IMG/VR virus record: IMGVR_UViG_3300042905_003151
Span: 1-22,075 of that record
Length of the DNA stretch: 22,075 nt
Direction: 5' to 3' (one strand)
Origin: a virus
Shown here: one piece after another, positions 8,767 through 15,500 of the stretch
How the letters are laid out: every line of letters starts with the position of its first letter
Position numbering within the stretch: position 1 is the stretch's first letter
The notes under the pieces: generated by a model
The model's database searches: none
Seen by the model: the letters and a program-made list of their open reading frames with translations, nothing else
Told to the model about the DNA's origin: nothing
Program-made: the position numbers and the translations under genes

Positions 8767-9501
8767 CTAATCTTCAATAATGTCTTGTAAATCGTACCAA
8801 TCGAATTTTGCAATGTTTCTACCATCAGAATACTCCTTATATAATCTACCATAAATTAGTTTCATTTTGTTGATTATATTCGTTATGTATTGTGATTTAA
8901 CACCAGTTCTTTCGCGTATTAAAATGTAAATCGCTTTCTTGTTATAATTTTCAATGTTTTCTCTTGTCTTAAAAAGATAGAGTATTGAATCTGCAATCTG
9001 AACATCTCTTTGTTTTGTAAAAATAAGAGAAAGATGTTCTTCCATCAATTCGACGAACATATCGATAAAGTCCTTCTGTTCATCTATCATTTCACTTCTT
9101 ATCTGCTCATTAACGATATTACGTTCCGAATCAATTGCCTCTATATTATGCTTCTTCTTATACTGGTAATAGTTTTTGTTATTCTCAGCTATAAGATAAT
9201 TTTTAGCAACTATGGAGAAGTATGAAAATGCCTTACCATTCTCTTCCTTATACTTACAGATTTTTTCATGTAAGAATGATATTACTTCATGTTTAACATC
9301 CTCATGTGGAATATCAAAATTATAAAACTTAAACCTATGTATCATAATTTCAGAAAGCTTATAGAATGCAGGATGAATTCTTGAAGTGTAGATTATATTT
9401 CTCTGTATAGGGTCTTCACATTCATTATATTCTATGATAGCATTTTCTGTATCTTTTGTGAAGTATATATTTTGTTTTTTCTTTTTTACAGGCACATCCA
9501 T
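8767..9501 (-). CDS. Late-transcription sigma factor, T4 gp55-like
   Basis: The 244-residue protein fits the sigma-70-like pattern of T4-type late sigma factors. A region-2-like segment runs from about 45 to 110 (LSEIMIHRFKFYNFDIP, then KHEVISFLHEKICKYKEENG, AFSYFSIVAKNYLIAENNKN). gp55 replaces the host sigma and directs core RNA polymerase to short late promoters. T4 gp55 is about 185 residues; here the extra length holds a second helical unit at about 185-222 (KKAIYILIRERTGVKSQYIT...) that looks like a helix-turn-helix. The extreme C-terminus (KFDWYDLQDIIED) is hydrophobic and acidic, as is the sliding-clamp-binding tail of T4 gp55. GAGGTTGTA precedes the ATG. Family assignment is fairly confident; the clamp-binding reading is inference. 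Confidence 0.8.
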   Translation of the reverse strand: MDVPVKKKKQNIYFTKDTENAIIEYNECEDPIQRNIIYTSRIHPAFYKLSEIMIHRFKFYNFDIPHEDVKHEVISFLHEKICKYKEENGKAFSYFSIVAKNYLIAENNKNYYQYKKKHNIEAIDSERNIVNEQIRSEMIDEQKDFIDMFVELMEEHLSLIFTKQRDVQIADSILYLFKTRENIENYNKKAIYILIRERTGVKSQYITNIINKMKLIYGRLYKEYSDGRNIAKFDWYDLQDIIED

Positions 9502-9833
9502 TACAACCTCGTTATCTGTGACCGTATATTTTTTGGAGTTTGTTCTTCTTCATCTACGTCATCGTTGACATCCAAATATACAGAAATATCATTAATAATT
9601 TGTTTTAACTCTTTGAAAAAGAAACCAACTTCGTCATCTGATTCAAATGAGCCATTTCTATCTAATTGACGAAGATAAGATTTATGGCTCAACACTCTAT
9701 TACGCATAGAAAATATGAAATTTTGATTATCCATCGCAGTTTCTTCTAATTGCGAATACTTTCTATACAAATTGAAATTTGCATAACCAGAAGACAACAG
9801 AAGTATTATCAGTATAGAAACCAAATATATCAT
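9501..9833 (-). CDS. Small protein with N-terminal membrane anchor, unknown
   Basis: The 110-residue protein starts with one hydrophobic helix (residues 2-18, IYLVSILIILLLSSGYA), then a helical region with YRKYSQLEETAMDNQNFIF and an acidic C-terminal part (VNDDVDEEEQTP). Topology predicts a single-pass protein with its bulk on one side of the inner membrane. It is encoded between ClpP and the late sigma factor, with AGAGGGTAAT before its ATG and a one-base overlap with the sigma gene. The spacing indicates co-transcription. No family was recognised. Confidence 0.75.
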   Translation of the reverse strand: MIYLVSILIILLLSSGYANFNLYRKYSQLEETAMDNQNFIFSMRNRVLSHKSYLRQLDRNGSFESDDEVGFFFKELKQIINDISVYLDVNDDVDEEEQTPKNIRSQITRL

Positions 9834-9834
9834 A

Positions 9835-10485
9835 TTACCCTCTTGTGTAGGTTGGTTGGATTATCTTATCAATTACACCAAGTTCAATAGCTTCTTCCGG
9901 TGAAAGATAAAAATCCTTTACAGTATTTTCCTTCCAGAACTTATCGTCTTTATTGGAATTTGTATTCATGATACCAACCAAAACTTCTTCCAACTTTTCC
10001 ATGTGTTGTACGTTTGCCTTCATGTCTGATGACTTACCGTAGATACCCGAAGACATCTCATGGAACATGATTGTACTATTCTTTGAGGCAGCACGAAGAC
10101 CTGTACCTGAACAGAGAAGTAGAGCTGCGGCTGACATTGCACGTCCTCTACAAATTGTGTTTACCTTTACATTAAGTGACTGGATAAAGTCAATCATACC
10201 GAGTGCCTCATATACATCACCACCATCAGAATTGATGATAATGTTGATTGGGTCTTTTGAATTTTCTTCTGGTCTCATGTGGAGTATCGCACGAATACGC
10301 AACATAAAATCATATAAAGTACCGTCGGCAATATCACCAAACATATAAAGTGTTGATGATGCAACATCAATACCATAATCTATTTGAGCAAGTGCCTCTT
10401 TCCATTTTACGGATAAGTCATCTTGATTAACCGACTTCTTAGAATTTTTTTCTTCTCGTATATCGTCATCATATAAGTTTTCCAT
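9835..10485 (-). CDS. ClpP-type serine protease
   Basis: The 216-residue protein has the full ClpP (S14) catalytic set. The nucleophile Ser118 lies in GRAMSAAALLLCSG, His142 in IMFHEMSSG, and Asp191 in VKDFYLSPEEAIELGVID. The His-to-Asp spacing of 49 residues equals that of E. coli ClpP. INSDGGDVYEALGMIDFI is the expected oxyanion-side segment. The first about 35 residues are a charged extension. Cellular ClpP forms tetradecamers with a Clp ATPase, and phage homologues can serve as prohead proteases or interact with host Clp ATPases. No capsid gene is next to it here, so the target is open. A near-perfect AAGGAG precedes the ATG. The family is certain; the role is not. Confidence 0.93.
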   Translation of the reverse strand: MENLYDDDIREEKNSKKSVNQDDLSVKWKEALAQIDYGIDVASSTLYMFGDIADGTLYDFMLRIRAILHMRPEENSKDPINIIINSDGGDVYEALGMIDFIQSLNVKVNTICRGRAMSAAALLLCSGTGLRAASKNSTIMFHEMSSGIYGKSSDMKANVQHMEKLEEVLVGIMNTNSNKDDKFWKENTVKDFYLSPEEAIELGVIDKIIQPTYTRG

Positions 10486-10486
10486 T

Positions 10487-10879
10487 TCACTTACTCCTTT
10501 TATTTTTTAATTTTTTCTTTGTCAAAATCCTATTCGTGTACTCTTTCACAACCTTATCGTCGAGTGTATTTTTCTTTTTTCTTACAATCTTCTTTTCGGA
10601 TTTCTTTATTTCTGTTGGTGGTAATGTACCAAATAATTCTTCTTGAAGTTCACCTTTATGATAAACATTACCATCTTTATCAACGAATTCAGACATAAAC
10701 TTCCAACCACGAGGGTATCCTTCATTTGATTTCTTTTCTTCAATTGGAACCATCATGGCTGTACATTTCCAACAAAGTCCATTTTGTGACCTGTCATCAA
10801 TCAAAACCTCTTCATAGCAACGAATACCTTTGAAGTATTTGCTTTTTGAATCATTATTTTGACATAAAACATATTTCAC
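10487..10879 (-). CDS. Small Cys-containing basic protein, possible zinc ribbon, unknown
   Basis: The 130-residue protein has four cysteines in its first 40 residues (Cys6, Cys21, Cys36, Cys39, the last two as CWKC), which could bind one zinc ion. A segment EGYPRGWKFMSEFVDKDGNVYHKGEL follows in the middle (residues about 53-78), and the tail is strongly basic (KKLKNKRSK). The start is GTG at 10879, with AAAGGA seven bases upstream. The nearby ATG triplets upstream are in another frame. The gene ends one base before the ClpP start and is probably co-transcribed with it. The combination suggests a nucleic-acid-binding or adaptor protein, which is inference only. Confidence 0.72.
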   Translation of the reverse strand: MKYVLCQNNDSKSKYFKGIRCYEEVLIDDRSQNGLCWKCTAMMVPIEEKKSNEGYPRGWKFMSEFVDKDGNVYHKGELQEELFGTLPPTEIKKSEKKIVRKKKNTLDDKVVKEYTNRILTKKKLKNKRSK

Positions 10880-10894
10880 AACATATTCCTTTAC

Positions 10895-11986
10895 TTAGTA
10901 AGATGAAACCGGATTTGCACCAACATTAACCGGCTCTCCATAAAATTCATTTTGTTTATCTAAATTTATATCATCATCTTCTTTTAATATACTAACTTCT
11001 TCTGTTTTTTTCAAACGTTTTTTTCTTTGTTTTTTAGGAATTTTTATCTTCACCTCATCCAATTTAGATTGTGTAACAGAATCAGTTATTTGATTGTTGA
11101 TTGATGAAGGGAAACTTTGGACTGGTTCCTCATATCCAATTCCTGTTTCTTGTCCAATTTCACTTAATTTATCCAATGATTCTTTCTGTTTCTCTTTTGA
11201 ACTCAAATGATTAGCGGCTATTACCAAACTAACAGCGAGTGGGTCAAATACAATAACAAGAATAAGAATGAACCAGTTTACAATAATATCCATTGAAACA
11301 CCAGTTATTCTACTTAAATAAAGTAGTGGGCCAAGTTCTGATGAAAATGATTCATTCGTTATTGTTAGTTTTGTTTGGTCAATCTTTGCAATAGAATCCG
11401 ATAGTGCAAATGATTTTTGAGTCAGTATTGAAATATCACCGTTTATAGTTTCCGATGACTTATCAACCGATGCAATATTTTTAGATAGACCACCCGTCCC
11501 ACGTTTCTGTGTTAGTTGTTGTGTATAAGCGTTTTGTTGAGAAACACGAATTTGGTCGAGTGATTTTAGACGATTGTTTTTATCTTCTATTGATTTATCT
11601 ACTTGTACTTTTTGTTCCTCGAACAATTTTTTCTTTTGGTCAAGGAGAGTTATTTCATTTTGTGCTTTGTAGATTACCTTTGCAGTTTCCTGATATGAGT
11701 TTGTTAGATACCCATAAACACCAATAGAAGTGATTACCATAAGAACCACTGCAGCAGATAAAAGATATGTCTTGAACAGGAAACGGAGTGTTTTAAAATG
11801 GTCATGTAGAAATGTTACAACAACAAGTTTGGAAAGTTCCAACATTGATGCCATACCAATTATTGACCATGAACCACCTGAAAATAGTTTTGATATTCCG
11901 AATATAGAGTAGTATCCAGAAAATATCGCTAGTCCAATCGCGCAAAACCAAATAAGGTTTTTGAGATTGAATACCTTTTGTAACAT
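10895..11986 (-). CDS. Four-helix membrane protein with long coiled coil, unknown
   Basis: The 363-residue protein has predicted membrane helices at about residues 9-31, 38-60, 70-94 and 232-258. Between the third and fourth lies a long coiled coil (about 100-210, EITLLDQKKKLFEEQKVQVD onward). The C-terminal hundred residues are polar and end with a basic patch (KIPKKQRKKRLKKTEE) and an acidic stretch. The overall plan resembles DUF4407-type membrane proteins in topology, but I see no sequence signature to confirm it. Candidate jobs are membrane anchoring of phage complexes, interference with superinfection, or lysis control. It is transcribed just before the Cys-rich protein and ClpP. Confidence 0.8.
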   Translation of the reverse strand: MLQKVFNLKNLIWFCAIGLAIFSGYYSIFGISKLFSGGSWSIIGMASMLELSKLVVVTFLHDHFKTLRFLFKTYLLSAAVVLMVITSIGVYGYLTNSYQETAKVIYKAQNEITLLDQKKKLFEEQKVQVDKSIEDKNNRLKSLDQIRVSQQNAYTQQLTQKRGTGGLSKNIASVDKSSETINGDISILTQKSFALSDSIAKIDQTKLTITNESFSSELGPLLYLSRITGVSMDIIVNWFILILVIVFDPLAVSLVIAANHLSSKEKQKESLDKLSEIGQETGIGYEEPVQSFPSSINNQITDSVTQSKLDEVKIKIPKKQRKKRLKKTEEVSILKEDDDINLDKQNEFYGEPVNVGANPVSSY

Positions 11987-11996
11987 ATGATTACTC

Positions 11997-12290
11997 TTAT
12001 ATTTTTACCAACTCTACTTGTTTTTTTCCAGAATGATTCAATACAATCTTTCCACCTTCATATGAAAGAGAATCTATATATTTTTTAACTTCAGATTCTG
12101 TTGTGTCCCAACTAAATCTAATTTCCGCAAAGAAATCGTGTAGTGAATCAAAAACGTTTGAATCGGGTTCAAACTTTAATGTTTTACCAACATACTTGAA
12201 TCGTTGGTTCATGACATTTCCAGGTATTGATTCAGATATATAAGTTTCTGGTGTGATACCTGCAAGTTCCAATAGTCTTTTCATTTTCAT
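11997..12290 (-). CDS. Small protein of unknown function
   Basis: The 97-residue protein opens with MKMKRLLELAGI, a start I associate with small structural or assembly proteins of T4-like phages, and ends with a beta-like segment (YEGGKIVLNHSGKKQVELVKI). No family was recognised. Its ATG directly follows the stop of the UV endonuclease gene, with GGGGA seven bases upstream, so the two are translated from one message. Confidence 0.7.
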   Translation of the reverse strand: MKMKRLLELAGITPETYISESIPGNVMNQRFKYVGKTLKFEPDSNVFDSLHDFFAEIRFSWDTTESEVKKYIDSLSYEGGKIVLNHSGKKQVELVKI

Positions 12291-13199
12291 TTAAAAATCC
12301 CCATTAATGTTACGGTATTCTAGTAGTGCTAATTCTTTTGCTTTACACTCTAGCATGACATCTACGTCATACCCATAAGTATTTATTTTTTCCAAAATGT
12401 AGTCTGCATGAGCCTGTGGTTTGTCTTTTGGATTACCAGATTCCTTTGGTTTGGACGAAGAGTAATGAACTACGGGGACGATATAATTAGTCCAAGTTGA
12501 CATAGCAAGTTCAAGAGCTTCTTGTTCCGATAGACCACCAGTGTTGAATGTATGATGGTGATAATCAAACACAATTGGAATACCGATACGTTCATGGATA
12601 TACATCAGGTCTTTCACACTGTACATACTAGCTTTGTCATCGTTCTCAACCGTAAGACGAGATTTGACAGAGTGTGACAATCTGTCATAGTTATCACAAA
12701 ATCTTTGCATTGATGCAATTTTATCACCATATACACCGTTACAATGGATGTTTATCTTGTTGAATGGTGAGTTATAGAGTCCTAATAAATCAAGAACCTT
12801 ACCGTGGTTTTCCAAGTCAATAATAGTGTTCTGAACAACTTTCTCATTCGGTGAACAGAGTACGTTAAAAGGGCCAGGATGACACCCCAAACGAACGCCA
12901 TTGAGTTTTGCGTACTCACCTGTACGTTTCATTACCTCTGCAATTTCCTGTATGTTAGGGAGGTTTTCTATACCATATTCGGATGCCCACGGAAACATAT
13001 CGGATGAGATACGGAACAGTTTGATACCGTTCTCTACGTTCCAATGAATAATAGTTTCCAAGTCCTTGACGTTTTGAAGTCCAAGTTCAGCGGCATAATT
13101 GATACCACGTTGGATAAATGTTTTCTTTATCATTGACCGATTGGTAGTGATTTTTTTCTTACCAAGAGTCATATTGATACAGGCATAACCGAGATTCAT
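12291..13199 (-). CDS. uvsE: UV damage endonuclease (UVDE/UvsE family)
   Basis: From ATG 13199 the protein is 302 residues, normal for UVDE. It is a metal-dependent TIM-barrel nuclease that nicks DNA 5' of UV photoproducts and some other lesions. Family marks, in order: MNLGYACINMTL, FRISSDMFPWAS (63-73), RLGCHPGPF (His107), INIHCNGVYGDK (His152), RLTVENDD (Glu185), VFDYHHHTFNTG (Asp212, His214-216), VVHYSSS (His245), AHADYI (His264) and MLECKAKE (Glu284). The longer in-frame start at 13277 is rejected because that extension crosses a strong terminator hairpin and ATG 13199 has AGGA five bases upstream. A phage carrying its own photoproduct repair suits an environment exposed to sunlight. The family is very sure. 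Confidence 0.93.
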   Translation of the reverse strand: MNLGYACINMTLGKKKITTNRSMIKKTFIQRGINYAAELGLQNVKDLETIIHWNVENGIKLFRISSDMFPWASEYGIENLPNIQEIAEVMKRTGEYAKLNGVRLGCHPGPFNVLCSPNEKVVQNTIIDLENHGKVLDLLGLYNSPFNKINIHCNGVYGDKIASMQRFCDNYDRLSHSVKSRLTVENDDKASMYSVKDLMYIHERIGIPIVFDYHHHTFNTGGLSEQEALELAMSTWTNYIVPVVHYSSSKPKESGNPKDKPQAHADYILEKINTYGYDVDVMLECKAKELALLEYRNINGDF

Positions 13200-13238
13200 A
13201 ACAATCCTATGATGAATAATGTGAGTTCTAATATAAGC

Positions 13239-13278
13239 AAAAAAACAATGGGAAACAAGAAAAATCTTGTCTCCCATT
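13239..13278 (-). terminator. Rho-independent terminator after the FISUMP gene
   Basis: Read on the minus strand, GAATGGGAGACAAGA, a TTTT loop, then TCTTGTTTCCCATT form a stem of about 14 pairs with one G-U pair, followed by a run of seven T. It lies between the FISUMP stop (13304) and the UV endonuclease ATG (13199). It therefore separates the FISUMP gene from the repair gene and rules out the longer start of the latter. A T-run also flanks the other side, so it could work in both directions. Confidence 0.85.
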
Positions 13279-13303
13279 CAATTTTTTTTACGTTTAGTCT
13301 ATC

Positions 13304-13927
13304 TTATCCGTAGTTTTCACTTGGATTGAAGTTCGAGCTACCTGTGTATGAACCACTTGCAAGAATTCTAACAGAAAGACCCATACCCATGTTTGCTTGT
13401 GGATTTATTGCTTGTGCATTTTGCCAGAAAAGACGTGTTGTATATGCGTCTCCAGCCGATGCAGTTGTTGTTGACCAGAAATTAGCACTCCAACTAAAAT
13501 CATAAAATTCACCGTCTTGTAACATATATCCACCAGGATTTGCGGTAAATCCACTTGCATTTGAACCATTTCCGTTAATGCGAGCCATACTACCCCAAAA
13601 TTTCGTATTCTTTAATGGACGGCCGGCGGTTAATTGTCCACCTTGTGCATTGATGAGAGTTGTCCAATCGGCCAAAGTTGGTAATCTAAACCCAACTGGA
13701 GCTAGATTTTGAGAAGCACTTACGGCATACCAATTATATAATCTACCGTAATCGCGTGAGTTACTAGAATCGAATTTATAATAACACCAAGCAGGTGTCA
13801 ATGACTTAGCATATGAATCCCATTGTGCAGATGATGACGCGTGTGCGATTGACGTTCCATCTCTAAATGTGTCCACATCCAAATTTTCAACAACCCAACT
13901 TTGTCCACCAATTGTGACTACTGCCAT
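13304..13927 (-). CDS. FISUMP-domain protein, probable virion surface or adhesion protein
   Basis: The 207-residue protein is nearly all one FISUMP domain (named after Fibrobacter succinogenes major paralogous proteins). Marks are VTIGGQSWVVENLDVDTFRDG (4-24), AWCYYKFDSSNSRDYGRLYNW (46-66), LAPVGFRLPTLADWTTL (75-91), ANPGGYMLQDGEFYDF and FWSTTTASAGDAYTTRLFW. The fold is thought to be C-type-lectin/FGE-like, a scaffold often used for surface binding. No signal peptide is present, which fits a virion-decorating or fibre-tip protein rather than a secreted one. The C-terminal GSYTGSSNFNPSENYG is low-complexity. It stands as a single-gene unit: good GGAG before the ATG, a 91-base gap upstream and strong terminators on both sides, so expression may be high. 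The domain is sure; the role is inferred. Confidence 0.85.
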   Translation of the reverse strand: MAVVTIGGQSWVVENLDVDTFRDGTSIAHASSSAQWDSYAKSLTPAWCYYKFDSSNSRDYGRLYNWYAVSASQNLAPVGFRLPTLADWTTLINAQGGQLTAGRPLKNTKFWGSMARINGNGSNASGFTANPGGYMLQDGEFYDFSWSANFWSTTTASAGDAYTTRLFWQNAQAINPQANMGMGLSVRILASGSYTGSSNFNPSENYG

Positions 13928-13982
13928 TTATTTCTCCAGAAAAAATTTAAATATCCAAGTGTTATAGATATAAATATAATTA

Positions 13983-14013
13983 AAAAAGGGAAATCATTTA
14001 TGATTCCCCTTTA
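13983..14013 (-). terminator. Rho-independent terminator
   Basis: On the minus strand, AAAGGGGAATCAT, a short AA loop and ATGATTTCCCTTT pair over about 13 positions with one G-U pair, and a T-run follows. It begins a few bases after the stop of the single-pass membrane protein gene (14019) and lies upstream of the FISUMP gene, isolating that gene transcriptionally. Confidence 0.85.
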
Positions 14014-14018
14014 AGTAA

Positions 14019-14414
14019 TTATTCGGTTGGCTTATTCTTCTTACGTGGCTTTGGACGATTCTTCTTTTCATTTGATTGTTCAAATGTAGAAGGTTGTGGA
14101 GACCTCGGTGTTTTCTTATTTCCATCCTTCTTATGAAATTTATTCTTATTCTTTTTCTCCTTTAGGCCGAGTGCCTCTTCAACTGTTGGTGTCAAATTTA
14201 CAGTTGTATTACCACGCCATTCATCATTTGAATTTGTTCTTGCAAATGAAGATTCAACCTCAACAACAGTTTCAACATGACCCTGGAGTGCGTTGATGAT
14301 TGCATTCTTATCATCAATTTGTTCTGAAAGATTTGTGATTTGTTTCTTGTTATAGAACCAGAATCCAAAACCACTCGCGGCAATGGCTATAAAAATAATA
14401 AGTAAAGTGAGCAT
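14019..14414 (-). CDS. Single-pass membrane protein with basic tail, unknown
   Basis: The 131-residue protein has one N-terminal membrane helix (residues 2-20, LTLLIIFIAIAASGFGFWF). A short coiled coil follows (QITNLSEQIDDKNAIINALQ), then a middle part and a very basic C-terminal half (KEKKNKNKFHKKDGNKK...PKPRKKNKP). With the positive residues after the helix, the tail is predicted to stay in the cytoplasm, where it could contact nucleic acid or acidic partners. AAGGGA precedes the ATG, and a terminator follows the stop. It lies 12 bases after the methyltransferase gene. No family was recognised. A spanin or holin role is not supported, because the tail would face the cytoplasm. Confidence 0.72.
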   Translation of the reverse strand: MLTLLIIFIAIAASGFGFWFYNKKQITNLSEQIDDKNAIINALQGHVETVVEVESSFARTNSNDEWRGNTTVNLTPTVEEALGLKEKKNKNKFHKKDGNKKTPRSPQPSTFEQSNEKKNRPKPRKKNKPTE

Positions 14415-14426
14415 AAAAATAATCCC

Positions 14427-14969
14427 TTATTTTAGAATAGAAAAAATATAACTATCATCTTCAAACTTTTTAACAAAGACTTTTGAATATGTAGAAATCA
14501 AATGAGTAAAAATAAATACAGAACTGTATGCGAAACTATTTGATACGTTTTGATTTATCGTAAGGATGACTCCTCTGTTTGAAGTCTGCAAAGAACGTTT
14601 AATTGTTTCAAATACATAATCATATTGATTGTTCCCATATAGGTGTTCATCGAACACACCAGTTAGAATAGTCCAATCGAACTCCACATCAGAGTTATTA
14701 TCCATATACTCTTGAAAAGAAGATTTGATAAAACTACTTGAATTGAATTTTTTTGTTAACATTGATATTTTATCTTCGCTAGAATCCACACCAACAAAAT
14801 ATCCAGCCAATAAATCATTCGGTGTTAAATCCCAGTATTCACATAGAGTTTCTAATAAAGAACCTTCTTTATACCCAGCACCTAAATGTAGGATAGTATC
14901 TTCCGATGATATACCGGTGTTAATAATTTCTTCAATAATCATATTTTCAGTCATTGTCAAATAATCCAT
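14427..14969 (-). CDS. Orphan class I SAM-dependent methyltransferase-like protein
   Basis: The 180-residue protein shows a Rossmann methyltransferase layout. Motif I is ILHLGAGYKEGSLLETL (residues about 26-42), the acidic ribose-binding end of strand 2 is FVGVDSSEDKISML, and a motif-IV-like strand is FDWTILTGVFDEHLYG. No DPPY/NPPY motif of adenine-N6 or cytosine-N4 DNA methylases is visible, and no restriction gene is near. The substrate is therefore unknown (small molecule, RNA cap or tail, or protein). It overlaps the preceding gene by 23 bases. The start at 14969 is plausible; a second ATG at 14954 is an alternative. Fold assignment is fairly sure. Confidence 0.75.
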   Translation of the reverse strand: MDYLTMTENMIIEEIINTGISSEDTILHLGAGYKEGSLLETLCEYWDLTPNDLLAGYFVGVDSSEDKISMLTKKFNSSSFIKSSFQEYMDNNSDVEFDWTILTGVFDEHLYGNNQYDYVFETIKRSLQTSNRGVILTINQNVSNSFAYSSVFIFTHLISTYSKVFVKKFEDDSYIFSILK

Positions 14970-15258
14970 AATAGTCCATATTTCTATTTCTTCTACGATT
15001 TATTCGCTTTTTCGTTTCCTTTGAAGAAGCAAATTCAGTTCTCAATGGGTGTGTACGATTAAAGTTTTGTGTCATCTTCAAACTTAAATCTGCCATTTCC
15101 CATGCAGTGTGGGGGTCTTTAGTCGGAGGAAGTAAATGTTCTTCCGATAAATTCACACCATTTATGTCAATATACAAATTTTTTTCTGAATCAAAAAGCA
15201 TTTTTGCATTTGGAAACTTTTTTAATACACGTTTCATAACTTTTTCAGTATCGGTCAT
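14947..15258 (-). CDS. Small protein of unknown function
   Basis: The 103-residue protein reads as a mixed N-terminal domain (VMKRVLKKFPNAKMLFDSEKN, then LYIDINGVNL) and an arginine-rich helix near the end (KKRINRRRNRNMDYYG). The basic tail suggests nucleic-acid binding, but no family was recognised. Its ATG overlaps the preceding stop as ATGA, and its own 3' end overlaps the methyltransferase by 23 bases, so it belongs to the thyX-to-methyltransferase transcript. Confidence 0.7.
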   Translation of the reverse strand: MTDTEKVMKRVLKKFPNAKMLFDSEKNLYIDINGVNLSEEHLLPPTKDPHTAWEMADLSLKMTQNFNRTHPLRTEFASSKETKKRINRRRNRNMDYYGLFDND

Positions 15259-15500
15259 AACGATTTTTTCTCTCTTATTACTGTATGATATTTGCTTCGT
15301 ATGGTCATTATATTATTTTGAATAATTTCACATTTTTCAAATTCATCTTTTTCGAGAAAGTAGATATACATATCATATAATTCATCTAACTTTTGAAATG
15401 ATGTCATCGAGTTTAATTCGATGAAATAATTTGGATTTTCTTCCAACATTTCCCAATTAAAGTTTAGGGACTCTTCGTAAAATTTCCTCACATCCCCCAT
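15255..15500 (-). CDS. Small acidic helical protein, unknown
   Basis: The 81-residue protein is predicted to be helical. Its C-terminal half (DMYIYFLEKDEFEKCEIIQNNI) weakly resembles a UVR-type helical hairpin, a short protein-protein contact motif. The similarity is too slight to call. Its start lies inside the 3' end of thyX (13-base overlap, ATGGGGGATGTGA), so its translation is likely coupled to thyX. Confidence 0.65.
   Translation of the reverse strand: MGDVRKFYEESLNFNWEMLEENPNYFIELNSMTSFQKLDELYDMYIYFLEKDEFEKCEIIQNNIMTIRSKYHTVIREKKSL

Noticed and set aside
13200-13277. N-terminal extension of the UV endonuclease (start at 13277)
   Set aside because: It would translate through a strong terminator stem and T-run. 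The ATG at 13199 has a good AGGA and begins exactly at the family's conserved N-terminus.
13376-13480. C-terminus of the FISUMP protein as the variable region of a diversity-generating retroelement
   Set aside because: The fold class is suitable and some Asn codons are present, but no reverse transcriptase or template repeat is seen in the window.
15255-15500. UVR-domain (UvrB/UvrC-like) repair protein
   Set aside because: The helical pattern resembles the motif only weakly, with key residues not matched, so no function is assigned.
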